Counted from the stretch's first letter, positions 1 through 10,834 are shown. The stretch is DNA of 64,000 bases from Thermoanaerobacterium xylanolyticum LX-11 (GCF_000189775.2 NC_015555.1:1561001-1625000), one strand, 5' to 3'. Notes: a model not told the origin generated them from the sequence alone. A program made the numbers and translations.

Positions 1-1232
1 ACATAATCATTTAACTCTTTAGTCCTCTGTTCAAATAGCACATTTAAAGTGCTACCTAAAAACTTTCTGTAAAATTTCAATTCGCATTCTTCTGAAAGCT
101 TAATTAATATTTTACTTCTTTCTTCTTTGACAGAGTTTTTAATTTGATCAGGGTAGTCTGCCGCTTTTGTACCGGCTCGCCTTGAATACTTAAATACATG
201 CATCTTGCTGAATTCTATATCCTTAGCAAATTCATAGGTTTCATTAAACTCTCTCTCCGTTTCTCCTGGAAACCCTACCATTACATCAGTGGTTATTGCC
301 ACATCTTCGATGTACTTTCTAACTCTCTCAACAATTCTTTTGTATTCGCTTGTTGTGTACTTTCTGCCCATTCTTTTAAGGACACTGTCCGAACCGCTTT
401 GCAATGATATATGGTAGTGTCTGCAAAATTTCGGCAAAAGAGAAACTTCTCTTACAAAATCTTCGGTTAAAAATGTAGGCTCAATTGAACTTAAGCGTAT
501 TCTTTCGATGCCTTCGATTTCGTGTATCATCTTTATTATATCAAGCAAATCCACATTTTCCAAGTCTTTGCCATATGATGCAACGTGTATGCCTGTCAAC
601 ACCACTTCTTTATAGCCATTATCCCTCAGCCTTTTAACTTCATCAAATATGTCATTGGGCTTTCTGCTTCTTATAGGCCCTCTGGCATACGGTATAATAC
701 AATAAGTGCAGTATTGATTACATCCATCCTGTATCTTTAAATACGCCCGCGTATGACCTTCTTGAGCCGATATTTTAAGTTCTTCGAATTTTCTATCTTT
801 AAATATATCTTCAACAGCATTCACCTTATTAGCATTTGCTGCTTTCTCTACTAATTTAACTATTTCTCCTTTGTTTTTAGTTCCTAAAACAACATTGACT
901 TCAGGTATATTTAAGACTTCATTTGAAGCCACTTGCGAATAACAGCCAACCACAGCTACTACAGAATCTGGATTTATTTTTTTAGCCTTTCTTATTTCCT
1001 GTCTTGATTTCATATCACCTCGACCAGTCACAGTGCATGTATTTATGACATATACATCAGCATATTCATCAAACCCTACAACATCATATCCTAAACTCTT
1101 GAAAATCTCAGCCATAGCTTCCGTTTCATATTGATTTACTTTACAACCTAATGAGAAAAATGACACGGTTTTTTTGCGGCCATATATATCATAAAATTCG
1201 TCAGCGTCTAAAGCTATGTTTGCCTTTGCCAC
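1..1232 (-). CDS. mtaB: tRNA (t6A37) methylthiotransferase MtaB, C-terminus cut by window edge
   Basis: Radical-SAM methylthiotransferase expected to convert t6A37 to ms2t6A37 in tRNAs reading ANN codons. Reading the minus strand, the N-terminal MTTase domain has LGCKVNQ (Cys30), INTCTVT and VGCYSQ, which carry the three cysteines for the auxiliary cluster. The radical-SAM motif CNQYCTYC lies at residues 171-178, followed by IIPYARGP. The GTG start at 1232 follows a GGGAGG about 11 bases upstream; no ATG fits better. About 410 codons are present and the reading frame is open at base 1, so the C-terminal end is missing. It is the last visible gene of the hrcA-grpE-dnaK-dnaJ-prmA-rsmE-mtaB order common in clostridia. 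Confidence 0.93.
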   Translation of the reverse strand, partial: MAKANIALDADEFYDIYGRKKTVSFFSLGCKVNQYETEAMAEIFKSLGYDVVGFDEYADVYVINTCTVTGRGDMKSRQEIRKAKKINPDSVVAVVGCYSQVASNEVLNIPEVNVVLGTKNKGEIVKLVEKAANANKVNAVEDIFKDRKFEELKISAQEGHTRAYLKIQDGCNQYCTYCIIPYARGPIRSRKPNDIFDEVKRLRDNGYKEVVLTGIHVASYGKDLENVDLLDIIKMIHEIEGIERIRLSSIEPTFLTEDFVREVSLLPKFCRHYHISLQSGSDSVLKRMGRKYTTSEYKRIVERVRKYIEDVAITTDVMVGFPGETEREFNETYEFAKDIEFSKMHVFKYSRRAGTKAADYPDQIKNSVKEERSKILIKLSEECELKFYRKFLGSTLNVLFEQRTKELNDY

Positions 1233-1299
1233 TTCGTAATATTCCTCCCATATTGTTTGTTATAAAGCTCAAGATTTATTATAACATTTAACTAAATAT

Positions 1300-1335
1300 A
1301 AAAAAATAAGCCTCGAAAATTATTTAAGAGGCAAA
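1300..1335 (-). terminator. intrinsic terminator after rsmE
   Basis: On the minus strand a GCCTC/GAGGC stem is followed by TTATTTTTTTATA, just after the rsmE stop. It separates rsmE from mtaB, so mtaB probably has its own promoter or depends on read-through. The stem is short (5-6 bp). Confidence 0.6.
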
Positions 1336-1346
1336 GTAAAAATCAT

Positions 1347-2093
1347 CTATCCTAGATCTCCTAATTCGTACAAAATTATAGAACCAGCCACAATACCAGC
1401 CGTTTCTGTTCTTAAAATCCTTGGACCCAATGTAACAATTACAGCACCATTTTTAGTCGCCGTGTCTACTTCACTATGCGAGAAGCCACCTTCAGGCCCG
1501 ATAAAAATGCAAATATTTTTTGCACCATTATTCTCTTTTAAAACGTCTTTTAACCTAACATTGGTCTCTCTTTCATACGGCATTACGCATAAATCAAACT
1601 CATTGATGTAATTTACAGCAATAGTAAAACTTATCGGCTCCAAAACTTCTGGCACTATCAATCTTCCAGATTGCTTTGATGCTTCTTGAGAAATTTTATT
1701 CCACCTGTTTATTTTGTTTCCTATGCTTTTTTCTTTAACCTTTATAATAGAAAATTCGGTTTCAACAGGCACAATTTTTTTTATTCCAATTTCTGTGCAT
1801 TTCTGAACAATCAAATCCATTTTGTCAGACTTCGGCAGTCCCTGAAATAAAGTCACATTTATAGAACTCTCTACAACTTGATGCAACTCATCGACTATCT
1901 TTAATAAAACAGATGTGCTTTCGATAGAAAGAATAGAAGCATTATACTGTTTTACTCCATTAGAAACCACCAAATCAGTTCCAATCCTTAGCCTTAATAC
2001 ATCCTTTATGTGATGCGCGTCATCACCATATATTCTGACTATGCCATCTTTTATATCCTCATCTTTTATAAAAAGCCTTCTCACAGCACTCAC
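1347..2093 (-). CDS. rsmE: 16S rRNA (uracil1498-N3)-methyltransferase RsmE
   Basis: SPOUT-family methyltransferase that methylates U1498 of 16S rRNA. An N-terminal PUA-like segment begins RRLFI and contains DDAHHIKDVLRLR. The C-terminal SAM-binding knot carries IGPEGGFS and LGPRILRTETA, which are diagnostic for the family. The chosen GTG (2093) overlaps the prmA stop as GTGA, with AAGGA just upstream; a second GTG at 2084 would give the more usual start at RRLFI. About 248 aa, normal length. It lies directly downstream of prmA, so two ribosome-modifying enzymes are translationally coupled. Confidence 0.93.
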   Translation of the reverse strand: MSAVRRLFIKDEDIKDGIVRIYGDDAHHIKDVLRLRIGTDLVVSNGVKQYNASILSIESTSVLLKIVDELHQVVESSINVTLFQGLPKSDKMDLIVQKCTEIGIKKIVPVETEFSIIKVKEKSIGNKINRWNKISQEASKQSGRLIVPEVLEPISFTIAVNYINEFDLCVMPYERETNVRLKDVLKENNGAKNICIFIGPEGGFSHSEVDTATKNGAVIVTLGPRILRTETAGIVAGSIILYELGDLG

Positions 2094-3016
2094 TTTTTCC
2101 TTGATAATATTGCAACCCATTCCCCATCTTCTTTGACCTCAATAACGTCAAAATATTCGGAAATGGCATTTAAAACATCATCTTTACGATCTTTAATTAT
2201 TCCACTTGATATGAACAAGCCATTTTCTTTAAGTTTTTCATGTATGTCAAAAGTAGCTTTTATTATTATATCAGCTATAATATTTGCGACTATTAAATCC
2301 GCCTCACCATTTAGCTCTTTTAAAAGATCGCTTTTCAAAACCTCGATATTATCCAGTTTGTTTAATTTTACATTTAGAGAAGCCACTTTTAATGCAACTT
2401 CGTCAACATCAACTGCAAAAACTTTTTTTGCACCTAACTTAGAGCTGACAATTGACAATATACCTGTACCGCATCCAACATCAAACACGGTATCTCCACT
2501 TTTAACATTGTCTTCTAAAAATTCTATGCACATTTTTGTAGTCTCATGACTGCCTGTGCCAAAAGCCATGCCTGGATCTATCTCAACTACTATCTCATTT
2601 TCTTCTGGGTTATAATCTTCCCATGATGGTTTTATGACAACACGCTTGCCAATCTTAAAAGTCTTATAATATTTTTTCCAACTGTTTGCCCAATCTTCAT
2701 CATCGACTTCAGCCGTCTCGAACGTAAAATCTCCAATGTCCAAATTATATTCTTTAAGTCCTGTTATTCTATCCTTGATTATGCTTAATTTGTCAATTGT
2801 ACTTGGGGTAAGAGGGAAATAAGCTGATATTACAACCTTATCACTATCTACAATCATATCAGGATCTACATAATCCCATTCATTGCTATCATTTAATATC
2901 TTCAAATCATTGGGATCTTCTATGACAACACCACCAGCACCAACTTCATGCATTATATTTGTTATAGCTTCCTCAGCTTCCACTGAAGTCGTAATTTTAA
3001 CTTCAAGCCATTTCAA
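2090..3016 (-). CDS. prmA: ribosomal protein L11 methyltransferase PrmA
   Basis: Class I SAM-dependent methyltransferase that trimethylates ribosomal protein L11. The N-terminal alpha/beta domain (about 1-120, starting MKWLEVKITTS) serves for L11 recognition in the family. The catalytic domain has DPGMAFGTGSHETT, then motif I VFDVGCGTGILSI and VANIIADII, the PrmA version of the NPPY-like motif. 308 aa, full length. It sits 15 bases after dnaJ and overlaps rsmE by 4 bases, so it belongs to the heat-shock operon read-through unit. Confidence 0.96.
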   Translation of the reverse strand: MKWLEVKITTSVEAEEAITNIMHEVGAGGVVIEDPNDLKILNDSNEWDYVDPDMIVDSDKVVISAYFPLTPSTIDKLSIIKDRITGLKEYNLDIGDFTFETAEVDDEDWANSWKKYYKTFKIGKRVVIKPSWEDYNPEENEIVVEIDPGMAFGTGSHETTKMCIEFLEDNVKSGDTVFDVGCGTGILSIVSSKLGAKKVFAVDVDEVALKVASLNVKLNKLDNIEVLKSDLLKELNGEADLIVANIIADIIIKATFDIHEKLKENGLFISSGIIKDRKDDVLNAISEYFDVIEVKEDGEWVAILSRKK

Positions 3017-3031
3017 TCATATCACCCTTTT

Positions 3032-4174
3032 TTATGCTCCAAAAGCATCTTTTACTTTTTGAAAAAATGATTTACCGCCGCTATCATTGCTAAGCTTGTC
3101 AAACTCCCTCAATAGCTCTTTTTGCCTTTCTGTCAATTTCTTAGGAACATCGATATATACTTCTACAAATTCGTCACCACGTCCTCTTCCATTGATATGA
3201 GGTATTCCTTTGTTTCTAAGCCTAAACACTGTTCCAGTTTGAGTTCCAGGCGGAATATTGTATATAGCTTTGCCATCAAGAGTAGGAACTTCTATCTCTG
3301 CACCAAGTGCAGCATCTACAAAACTTATAGGCATTTTAAGCAAGACATTAAATCCATCCCGCTTGAATATCTTATGAGGTTTTATGCTTATTACAATAAA
3401 AAGATCTCCATTAGCTCCTCCTCTTTCTCCTGGTTCACCTTCACCTCTTAATGATACCATTTGTCCTTCATCAATTCCAGCAGGTATATTAACTTTAAGT
3501 TTCCTTAGTTTTCTTATCCTTCCAGTTCCATGACACTTTGAACATGGATCTTTGACTATCTTGCCTTCTCCATGACACCTAGGACACGTTCTTACATTGA
3601 CTATCCTGCCAAACGGCGTATTTTGCGTTATTCTGACCTCACCCGTACCATGACATTCGGGGCATACCTCTACTTTCGTTCCTGGATTTGCACCTGTACC
3701 ATTACATCTATCGCATTTTTCATACCTTTCAACTTCAATCTCTTTCTCGACGCCAAATGCAGCTTCTTCAAAGGCCAAAGTCAAATTAACCCTTATGTCA
3801 TTTCCCTTTTGAGGCCCAGTTTTTCTTCTGGTACTGCCTCCAAACATATCACCAAATATATCACCAAAAATGTCGCCAAAGCCGCCAAAATCAAATCCAC
3901 CTTGACCAAAACCGCCAAAGCCACCAAAATCTCCTTGGTTAAAACCGCCTTGATTAAATGCTGCATCGCCAAATTGATCATACTGAGCTTTTTTCTGAGG
4001 GTCAGACAAAATCTGATATGCTTCATTTATCTCTTTAAACTTTTGTTCTGCTTCTTTATTGCCAGGATTTAAGTCAGGATGATACTTCTTTGCAAGAGTT
4101 CTATAAGCCTTCTTTATATCTTCATCACTGGCATTTTTATCAAGGCCTAATATCGCATAATAATCTTTTGCCAT
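3032..4174 (-). CDS. dnaJ: chaperone DnaJ (Hsp40)
   Basis: Co-chaperone that delivers substrates to DnaK and stimulates its ATPase. The J domain (residues 1-70) has the HPD motif in [10 protein letters not shown]. It is followed by a Gly/Phe-rich linker, four CxxCxGxG zinc-finger repeats ([32 protein letters not shown]), then the C-terminal substrate-binding domains. I place the start at ATG 4174 because AGGTGAT lies four bases upstream, which is correct SD spacing; the codons GTG 4183 and ATG 4180 are inside that SD. About 380 aa, complete type I DnaJ. A hairpin separates it from dnaK. Confidence 0.96.
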   Translation of the reverse strand: MAKDYYAILGLDKNASDEDIKKAYRTLAKKYHPDLNPGNKEAEQKFKEINEAYQILSDPQKKAQYDQFGDAAFNQGGFNQGDFGGFGGFGQGGFDFGGFGDIFGDIFGDMFGGSTRRKTGPQKGNDIRVNLTLAFEEAAFGVEKEIEVERYEKCDRCNGTGANPGTKVEVCPECHGTGEVRITQNTPFGRIVNVRTCPRCHGEGKIVKDPCSKCHGTGRIRKLRKLKVNIPAGIDEGQMVSLRGEGEPGERGGANGDLFIVISIKPHKIFKRDGFNVLLKMPISFVDAALGAEIEVPTLDGKAIYNIPPGTQTGTVFRLRNKGIPHINGRGRGDEFVEVYIDVPKKLTERQKELLREFDKLSNDSGGKSFFQKVKDAFGA

Positions 4175-4204
4175 ACACATCACCTGCCTTTCTCAACATG
4201 AATG

Positions 4205-4225
4205 AGAACCAGGATTCACCTGGTT
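4205..4225 (-). other. intercistronic hairpin between dnaK and dnaJ
   Basis: Perfect 8-bp stem GAACCAGG/CCTGGTTC with a 5-base loop, starting right after the dnaK stop codon. There is no T-tract after it on the minus strand, so it is not a good terminator. It is more likely an mRNA processing or stability element, or a partial attenuator that keeps dnaJ below dnaK. Confidence 0.6.
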
Positions 4226-4226
4226 C

Positions 4227-6068
4227 TTATTTATTATCTTTGTTGTCATCTTCCATCTTATAGTCTGCTTCATATACATTCTCTTTATTAGATGTTTCAT
4301 CACTGCCACTATAGCTATTTGTCTGACCTGTGCCGCCTGCTTGCTGATATATGCGGGAAGATACATTGTAAAATGCTTGTGACAATTTTTCTGAAGCACT
4401 TTTTATAGCGTTAATATCGCTACCTTCAAGAGCTTTTCTTACGTTTTCTATCTCTTTATTTATATCATCTTTTTCTTGCTGTGTCATCTTGTCCGCCAAA
4501 TCTTTCATGGTCTTTTCGGCTTGGTATATTAATGAATCTGCATTATTTCTTACTTCTATCTCTTCTTTTCTCCTTCTGTCTTCTTCTTCGTGCTGTTTTG
4601 CCTCATTCATCATCCTGTTTATCTCTTCTTCACTTAAATTAGAAGAAGAAGTGATCGTTATGTTCTGAGATTTTCCTGTACCTAAATCTTTTGCAGAAAC
4701 ATGGACAATGCCATTAGCATCAATATCAAATGTAACTTCTATCTGAGGCACTCCTCTTGGAGCAGGTGGAATTCCAGTCAACGTAAATCTTCCAAGAGTC
4801 TTATTGTCCCGAGCCATCGGTCTTTCGCCTTGCAGAACGTGTATCTCAACAGATGTCTGCCCATCCGCCGCAGTGGAGAAGATTTGGCTCTTCTTTGTAG
4901 GAATCGTAGTATTCCTCTCAATTAATTTTGTGAATACTCCGCCAAGTGTTTCAATGCCAAGAGAAAGCGGCGTAACATCCAACAACAATACGTCTTTAAC
5001 TTCGCCTCCTAATACACCACCTTGAATTGCAGCTCCTATTGCAACACATTCATCTGGGTTTATACCTTTGTGTGGTTCTTTGCCCATTATCCTTTTTACC
5101 GTCTCTTGAACGAATGGTATTCTTGTCGAACCACCGACTAATATCACTTTATCAATGTCTGAAGGACTAAGCTTCGCATCGCTTAATGCACGATTTACTG
5201 GTTCAACAGTAGATTGCACCAAATCATTAATAAGCTCCTCAAATTTTGCTCTTGTAAGATTTACATCTATGTGCTTAGGGCCTGTAGCATCAGCAGTTAT
5301 AAAAGGCAAGTTTATGTTAGCTGTCATAGCAGAAGAAAGTTCTATTTTTGCCTTTTCCGCCGCATCTTTAAGCCTCTGCATTGCCATCTTGTCGTTTCTC
5401 AGGTCGATCCCGTACTCTCTTTTGAAGTTATCTGCCAGCCAATCCATAATCCTCTGGTCAAAATCATCACCGCCTAAGTGGTTGTTACCACTTGTAGCCA
5501 ATACTTCGAATACCCCATCGCCTATCTCAAGTATGGAAACATCAAATGTACCACCGCCTAAATCGTACACCATTATCTTCTGATTACCTTGCTTATCAAG
5601 CCCATAGGCCAATGAAGCCGCAGTAGGCTCGTTTATAATTCTCTTTACGTCAAGTCCAGCTATCCTACCTGCATCTTTAGTTGCCTGCCTTTGGCTGTCA
5701 TTGAAATACGCAGGAACCGTTATTACAGCCTCTGTAACCTTCTCTCCTAAGTACGCTTCAGCATCAGCTTTTAGCTTCTGCAGTATCATTGCTGAAATCT
5801 CTTGCGGTGTATAACTCTTTCCATCAATAGTTACTTTGTAGTCAGAACCCATATGTCTTTTTATAGACATAACTGTCCTTTCAGGGTTTGTAATAGCCTG
5901 CCTTTTTGCAACTTGGCCTACTAATCTTTCACCTTCTTTTGTAAATGCCACAACAGATGGCGTCGTCCTGGCTCCCTCGGAGTTTGGTATTACTACCGGC
6001 TGTCCTCCTTCCATAACAGCTACGCATGAAAAAGTTGTACCAAGATCAATTCCTATAATTTTTCCCAT
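4227..6068 (-). CDS. dnaK: chaperone DnaK (Hsp70)
   Basis: ATP-dependent Hsp70 chaperone. The nucleotide-binding domain (about 1-360) begins [15 protein letters not shown] and contains [14 protein letters not shown] and [13 protein letters not shown]. It is followed by the linker [16 protein letters not shown], the beta-sandwich substrate domain and the helical lid. 613 aa with a polar C-terminal tail, typical for Firmicutes. The start is ATG with AGGAGGAATAG upstream. It lies 30 bases after grpE in the CIRCE-controlled hrcA operon, so HrcA repression is expected. Confidence 0.98.
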   Translation of the reverse strand: MGKIIGIDLGTTFSCVAVMEGGQPVVIPNSEGARTTPSVVAFTKEGERLVGQVAKRQAITNPERTVMSIKRHMGSDYKVTIDGKSYTPQEISAMILQKLKADAEAYLGEKVTEAVITVPAYFNDSQRQATKDAGRIAGLDVKRIINEPTAASLAYGLDKQGNQKIMVYDLGGGTFDVSILEIGDGVFEVLATSGNNHLGGDDFDQRIMDWLADNFKREYGIDLRNDKMAMQRLKDAAEKAKIELSSAMTANINLPFITADATGPKHIDVNLTRAKFEELINDLVQSTVEPVNRALSDAKLSPSDIDKVILVGGSTRIPFVQETVKRIMGKEPHKGINPDECVAIGAAIQGGVLGGEVKDVLLLDVTPLSLGIETLGGVFTKLIERNTTIPTKKSQIFSTAADGQTSVEIHVLQGERPMARDNKTLGRFTLTGIPPAPRGVPQIEVTFDIDANGIVHVSAKDLGTGKSQNITITSSSNLSEEEINRMMNEAKQHEEEDRRRKEEIEVRNNADSLIYQAEKTMKDLADKMTQQEKDDINKEIENVRKALEGSDINAIKSASEKLSQAFYNVSSRIYQQAGGTGQTNSYSGSDETSNKENVYEADYKMEDDNKDNK

Positions 6069-6098
6069 AATCTATTCCTCCTATTCATATACTTTATT

Positions 6099-6719
6099 TT
6101 ATTTTGCTACTTTGACCATGCTCGGTCTTATTACTTTATTATTAAACATATATCCCTTTTGAAAAACTTCAATTATTTCATTTTCCTTCTTATCCTCTGC
6201 TTCTTCCTGCATAACAGCATGATGCTTGTATGGATCAAATATTTGACCTAAAGACTCTATCTCTTTAACACCCAGTTTTTCCAAAACACCTTTAAACTGC
6301 CTGTATATTAAATTGACACCTTCTTTAAATGAAGCTATTTCCTCATTATCACTGTGAGTAGCTTCAAGAGCTCTCTCAAAATTATCTACAACAGGCAATA
6401 TATCTAAGATTACTTGTTCTTTGCCATATTCAATAAGATCGGCTTTTTCTTTTTCTGTCCTTTTTCTGTAATTTTCAAACTCCGCTTTAAGTCTTTGAGC
6501 CATCTCTAAGTATTCATTTGCTTCGTCTTCTTTCTGCTTAAGCTTATTTTTCAATTCTTCAATTTCTCCTTCATAATTTTTTTGTTCATTCTGATCGACA
6601 TTTTCTACACCAATGCTACCTTCAATGTCATCTTGAGGTCGGTTAGCATCGGATGTATTGTCTTTTAAGTCTTCTTCTAAATTGCTTTTATTTTCTATCG
6701 TATCTTTATCTCTGTCCAT
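6099..6719 (-). CDS. grpE: nucleotide exchange factor GrpE
   Basis: DnaK nucleotide exchange factor. A long acidic N-terminal stretch (about residues 1-65) leads into a coiled-coil helix (EYLEMAQRLKAEFENYRKR). The C-terminal domain has VKEIESLGQIFDPYKHHAVM and YMFNNKVIRPSMVKVAK, typical GrpE. I use ATG 6719, four bases after the hrcA stop, because AGAGGTG lies at proper spacing; the longer frame to 6773 would run into hrcA coding. About 206 aa. Confidence 0.96.
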   Translation of the reverse strand: MDRDKDTIENKSNLEEDLKDNTSDANRPQDDIEGSIGVENVDQNEQKNYEGEIEELKNKLKQKEDEANEYLEMAQRLKAEFENYRKRTEKEKADLIEYGKEQVILDILPVVDNFERALEATHSDNEEIASFKEGVNLIYRQFKGVLEKLGVKEIESLGQIFDPYKHHAVMQEEAEDKKENEIIEVFQKGYMFNNKVIRPSMVKVAK

Positions 6720-6723
6720 TGTT

Positions 6724-7758
6724 TCACCTCTTATTTTCTTGATATATATATGATAGAACTTTTGACAATTCATTTGACATCGTATTTATTTCATTTATAA
6801 GCCTTTTGTAATTCATCCTTGTAGGTCCAATAATGCCAAAAGTTCCTACAACCTCACCATTTATCTTATAAGTAGATTTGATTATGCTTAAATCCCACAT
6901 CTCTTCAAACTTGCTTTCACTTCCAATAGTAACATCGATGGAATCATCTAAAGGCTCCAACACTGAATTCATAATGTCTTTATTGTCAATCAGATCGAAA
7001 AACATCTTGGCTTTTAACAGATCCTTGTACTCAGGAAAGTTGAGAATATTTGAAATACCTTCAGAATACAAGTCTGTTTCATCCATTTGCTTTAAACCAT
7101 TTATGATCGTATCTGTAATCTTATCTATGATTCCGATAGCACTGCCAGACTCTTTTTTTATCTCATCTCTCAATGTCTGATCCATTTCTCTTTTTCTTTT
7201 TCCCATCATTTTATTGTTGATCAGGTTGTTTAAAAACTCAAACAAATTATTATCAATATTATCCTTTAAACTTATCAAATAGTTTTTCATAATACCTGAT
7301 TCTGTCATAACAAGAAGTATCAATTTGTTTGCATCAACAGGCAATATCTGTATTCGCTTAATCGTGTTTTCATCAATTCGAGGCATTTTAACCACTATAG
7401 TATGGTTAGTAACGGTAGACAATAGCCTGGCATACTTCTTCACTATATCATCTATCTCAGCAAACACCTCATCAATTGTCTCTACTTCATCGTCACGGCT
7501 CTCATTCAAATAGTGTTCTAATATATTATTAACGTAAAATCTATATCCTTTGTCAGATGGTATTCTACCTGCAGATGTATGAGGTTGTTCAAGGTACCCC
7601 ATCTCTTCAAGGTCAGCCATCTCATTTCTGATCGTTGCTGAACTTACACCAAGGTTATATCGCTTTGCGATTGTCCGAGATCCAATTGGTTCTGCCGTCA
7701 AAATATAGTCATTAATAACAGCTTCTAAAATCTTTTTCTTCCTATCATCTAACGGCAT
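6724..7758 (-). CDS. hrcA: heat-inducible transcription repressor HrcA
   Basis: Repressor that binds CIRCE and is kept active by GroEL in known systems. The N-terminal winged helix-turn-helix includes RKKKILEAVINDYI, EPIGSRTIAKRY and SSATIRNEMADLEEMGYLEQPHTSAGRIPSDKGYRFYV, the family signature region. The C-terminal GAF-like domain ends with YKINGEVVGTFGIIGPTRMNY. Start at ATG 7758 behind GGGGTGGTG; the frame extends further but would enter the CIRCE region. About 344 aa, full length. First gene of the dnaK operon. Confidence 0.97.
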   Translation of the reverse strand: MPLDDRKKKILEAVINDYILTAEPIGSRTIAKRYNLGVSSATIRNEMADLEEMGYLEQPHTSAGRIPSDKGYRFYVNNILEHYLNESRDDEVETIDEVFAEIDDIVKKYARLLSTVTNHTIVVKMPRIDENTIKRIQILPVDANKLILLVMTESGIMKNYLISLKDNIDNNLFEFLNNLINNKMMGKRKREMDQTLRDEIKKESGSAIGIIDKITDTIINGLKQMDETDLYSEGISNILNFPEYKDLLKAKMFFDLIDNKDIMNSVLEPLDDSIDVTIGSESKFEEMWDLSIIKSTYKINGEVVGTFGIIGPTRMNYKRLINEINTMSNELSKVLSYIYQENKR

Positions 7759-7781
7759 ATTCACCACCCCAAGTTCTATTG

Positions 7782-7808
7782 TTAGCACTCTTAGCTTGAG
7801 AGTGCTAA
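7782..7808 (-). promoter_or_regulatory. CIRCE operator
   Basis: Perfect inverted repeat TTAGCACTC - 9 bases - GAGTGCTAA, exactly the CIRCE consensus bound by HrcA. It lies between the hrcA promoter and the hrcA start, in the 5' untranslated region, so HrcA autoregulates the whole operon. It is the only CIRCE seen in this window. Confidence 0.97.
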
Positions 7809-7818
7809 TTACGATTTA

Positions 7819-7847
7819 AAAATACCACTATTGTGGATATTTGTCAA
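7819..7847 (-). promoter_or_regulatory. sigma-A promoter of the hrcA operon
   Basis: On the minus strand TTGACA (7847-7842), a 17-base spacer, then TATTTT (7824-7819). Transcription would start near 7812, just upstream of CIRCE. Confidence 0.75.
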
Positions 7848-7851
7848 TACT

Positions 7852-8982
7852 TTAAAACAAAAAATCCTCAAACACATTATTGGATACATCTACTCCATTT
7901 TGAGTTAATTTAAGGGCATCTTCTTCTTTAATTAAAAGGCCCAACTCCATATTTTTATAAATGGCGTCTTTAAATACATAAAACATGCTTTCGCCAAATC
8001 TCTCTTTAAAGTCCTTATCATTCACTCCATCCATCATTCTAAGACCTAAAAACATAAATTCAGACATTCGATCTTCTAAAGACAGCTCATCAACATCATC
8101 AACTGCATGTCCATCATTATAAATCATGTCTATATACTTTTTAACATTTTTTATATTGCCAAATCGCTTATTTCCTACAAATGAATATGCACCTGGTCCA
8201 AAGCCTAAATAATGTAAATCCATCCAATACAGCTTGTTGTGTCGGCATTCAAACCCAGGTAATGCGTAATTTGATATTTCATAATGTCTGTATCCATTAG
8301 CCTCTAAAAGCTCTGCACCATAGTGAAACATCATCAATTCGAATTCATCATCAGCAAGCTTAATCTCATTTCTTTCATACATGTCGTAAAGTGGTGTTCC
8401 TTTTTCTAATATAAGTCCATAACAAGAAATATGTGATGGCTTTAATGCAATTACATTTGTCAATGTTTCTTTAAAATTCTCAAAAGTCTGATTTGGCAAT
8501 GCATACATTATATCTATGTTTATGTTGTCAAAATATTTGGATGCTAAACCATAATTTTCAATAAAATCACTTACTGTATGTATCCTACCGATAGCTTTTA
8601 ATAAATTGTTTTGCCAAGACTGCAGGCCTATGCTTATTCTATTTACACCCGCTTTTTTATATGACTTAAGTTTTTCTTCATCTATTAAGCCAGGATTTAA
8701 TTCGATCGTGATCTCTGCATCATTGCTTAAGCTGTAGTTTTCGTAGATTTCACTCAGTATTTCTTCAATGTATATAGGAGGTAAGACATTTGGCGTACCG
8801 CCTCCTATATACACAGAAGTGTATATATCTTTAAGCTCCTCTTTTCTCGTCTTAATCTCCTTTATTATTGCTTCTTTAAACGAAAAAAAACTATCTTCCA
8901 TGTTTGCATAAGAATTAAAATCACAATAATAGCATTTTCTCTTGCAAAACGGAATATGAACGTATATACCAGATCTAATCAT
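7852..8982 (-). CDS. hemW: radical-SAM heme chaperone HemW
   Basis: Member of the coproporphyrinogen dehydrogenase-like family. HemW proteins bind heme and a 4Fe-4S cluster and are thought to deliver heme, rather than oxidise coproporphyrinogen. The radical-SAM motif CKRKCYYC is at residues 13-20, followed by [11 protein letters not shown] and a C-terminal HemN-like domain ([17 protein letters not shown] at the end). The start is uncertain: ATG 8982 gives the usual N-terminus [13 protein letters not shown] and overlaps the lepA stop by 8 bases; ATG 8991/8988 or TTG 8994 are alternatives. No good SD is visible, so translation is probably coupled to lepA. About 376 aa. Confidence 0.9.
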   Translation of the reverse strand: MIRSGIYVHIPFCKRKCYYCDFNSYANMEDSFFSFKEAIIKEIKTRKEELKDIYTSVYIGGGTPNVLPPIYIEEILSEIYENYSLSNDAEITIELNPGLIDEEKLKSYKKAGVNRISIGLQSWQNNLLKAIGRIHTVSDFIENYGLASKYFDNINIDIMYALPNQTFENFKETLTNVIALKPSHISCYGLILEKGTPLYDMYERNEIKLADDEFELMMFHYGAELLEANGYRHYEISNYALPGFECRHNKLYWMDLHYLGFGPGAYSFVGNKRFGNIKNVKKYIDMIYNDGHAVDDVDELSLEDRMSEFMFLGLRMMDGVNDKDFKERFGESMFYVFKDAIYKNMELGLLIKEEDALKLTQNGVDVSNNVFEDFLF

Positions 8983-10792
8983 TGTCATCATCAAGCTTTA
9001 AGATTGACATAAAGGCCTCTTGCGGAATTTCAACCTTCCCTATTTGTCTCATCCTCTTTTTGCCCTCTTTTTGCTTTTCTAATAATTTTTTCTTTCGCGT
9101 AACATCTCCGCCATAGCACTTTGCCAAAACGTTCTTCCTCAATGCTTTGACAGTTTCCCTTGCTATTATCTTTGAACCTATAGCAGCTTGTATAGGAATC
9201 TCAAAAAGATGGCGTGGTATATTCTCTTTTAACCTTTCTGTCATCTTTCTGGCTCTTTCATAAGCCTTATCCTTATGGACTATCATAGACAAAGCATCCA
9301 CTATCTCACCATTTATAAGTATGTCCAATTTCACAAGATCTGATGTCTTATAGCCTTTTAGCTCATAATCTAACGAGGCATAACCTTTTGTCCTCGATTT
9401 TAAAGCATCAAAAAAATCATATATTATTTCGTTTAACGGAATATCGTATTTAATAAGCACTCTGGTAGGCTCAAGGTAATCCATTCCTTGATAAACGCCC
9501 CTTCTATCTTGACAGAGCTCCATTATGGGTCCTACGTACTCTGTAGGAGACATTATTGTAGCAGTAATTATAGGTTCTTCTATATGATCAATCAACGTCG
9601 GCTCCGGTAAATTTGCCGGATTATCCAGTTCAATTACTTCTCCGTTTGTCTTGTAGACCTTATAGATAACGCCCGGTGCCGTAGTCACGAGATTCAGGTT
9701 ATATTCCCTCTCCAACCTCTCTTGTATTATGTCCATGTGCAAAAGCCCTAAAAAACCACATCTAAAACCAAACCCAAGAGCTGCAGATGTATCTGGCTCA
9801 AATGTCAATGACGCATCGTTTAATTGCAGTTTCATAAGTGCATCTTTTAGATTTTCATAGTCCTCACCTTCTGCTGGATATATTCCACAGAAAACCATTG
9901 GTGTGACTTTTTTGTATCCAGGCAAAGGTTCAGATGCCGGAAATTCTGCATTTGTTATAGTATCTCCTACACGGGTATCACTGACATTTTTTATGCTGGC
10001 AGCGACATATCCAACATCACCAGCTGTAAGAAAATCTACTGGACTTAGATTAGGTCTAAATATGCCGACTTCTGTCACTTCAAATTCTTTTCCAGTCGAC
10101 ATCATTCTTATCTTATCACCTTGCTTTAATGTGCCGTCAAAGACCCTTATAAAACTTATAGCACCCTTATAATTGTCGTAAAACGAATCAAATATCAATG
10201 CTTTAAGCGGTTTTTCTTGGTCTCCTGATGGTGGCGGTATCCTCTTTACTATTGCTTCCAAAACATCTTCAATTCCTATGCCTTCTTTCGCAGATATAAG
10301 CAAAGAATCTTCGGCATCGATGCCAATAACATCTTCGATCTCTTTTTTTACAAAATCAGGATCTGCAGATGGAAGATCTATCTTGTTTATAACAGGCACG
10401 ATTTCAAGATCGTGCTCTAATGCCAGATACAAATTTGCCAGCGTTTGGGCTTCTATCCCTTGCGTTGCATCAACAACCAGCAAAGCACCTTCGCATGCTG
10501 CAATACTCCTTGAGACTTCATACGTAAAGTCAACATGTCCAGGAGTATCTATAAGATTCAATTCATACTCCTCTCCATCATTTGCTTTGTATATGAGGCG
10601 GACTGGCTGAAGCTTTATGGTTATACCTCTTTCCCTCTCCAAGTCCATGCTGTCTAAAACCTGCTCTTCCATTTCCCTTTCTGTCAATACACCAGTCTTC
10701 TCAATCAATCTATCCGCCAGAGTAGATTTACCATGGTCTATATGGGCTATAATGCAAAAATTCCTCTTATTTTCCTTTCTAACTTTAGACAT
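8975..10792 (-). CDS. lepA: elongation factor 4 (LepA), back-translocase GTPase
   Basis: Ribosome-binding translational GTPase. G1 is AHIDHGKST, followed by the effector region RERGITIK, G3 DTPGHVDF and G4 NKIDLPSAD. It then has EF-G-like domains II, III and V, and the LepA-specific C-terminal domain ending in [16 protein letters not shown]. 605 aa, normal. The start ATG 10792 follows AGGAGGTTTGAA. The upstream -10 is TGCTATAAT (extended), though the -35 is weak. lepA-hemW-hrcA order is common in clostridia. Confidence 0.97.
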   Translation of the reverse strand: MSKVRKENKRNFCIIAHIDHGKSTLADRLIEKTGVLTEREMEEQVLDSMDLERERGITIKLQPVRLIYKANDGEEYELNLIDTPGHVDFTYEVSRSIAACEGALLVVDATQGIEAQTLANLYLALEHDLEIVPVINKIDLPSADPDFVKKEIEDVIGIDAEDSLLISAKEGIGIEDVLEAIVKRIPPPSGDQEKPLKALIFDSFYDNYKGAISFIRVFDGTLKQGDKIRMMSTGKEFEVTEVGIFRPNLSPVDFLTAGDVGYVAASIKNVSDTRVGDTITNAEFPASEPLPGYKKVTPMVFCGIYPAEGEDYENLKDALMKLQLNDASLTFEPDTSAALGFGFRCGFLGLLHMDIIQERLEREYNLNLVTTAPGVIYKVYKTNGEVIELDNPANLPEPTLIDHIEEPIITATIMSPTEYVGPIMELCQDRRGVYQGMDYLEPTRVLIKYDIPLNEIIYDFFDALKSRTKGYASLDYELKGYKTSDLVKLDILINGEIVDALSMIVHKDKAYERARKMTERLKENIPRHLFEIPIQAAIGSKIIARETVKALRKNVLAKCYGGDVTRKKKLLEKQKEGKKRMRQIGKVEIPQEAFMSILKLDDDND

Positions 10793-10818
10793 TTCAAACC
10801 TCCTTCACATATATTAAT

Positions 10819-10827
10819 ATTATAGCA
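10819..10827 (-). promoter_or_regulatory. extended -10 upstream of lepA
   Basis: TGCTATAAT on the minus strand, about 27 bases before the lepA start. No recognisable -35 at 17 bases, so this would be an extended -10 promoter. It lies right after the stop of the small membrane-protein gene. Confidence 0.5.
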
Positions 10828-10834
10828 TAAAAAA

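Noticed and set aside
198-407. Small plus-strand frame inside mtaB, and similar plus-strand frames throughout (for example in prmA, dnaJ, dnaK, lepA, the P-type ATPase)
   Set aside because: They are antisense shadows of well-supported genes, without SDs or recognisable domains.
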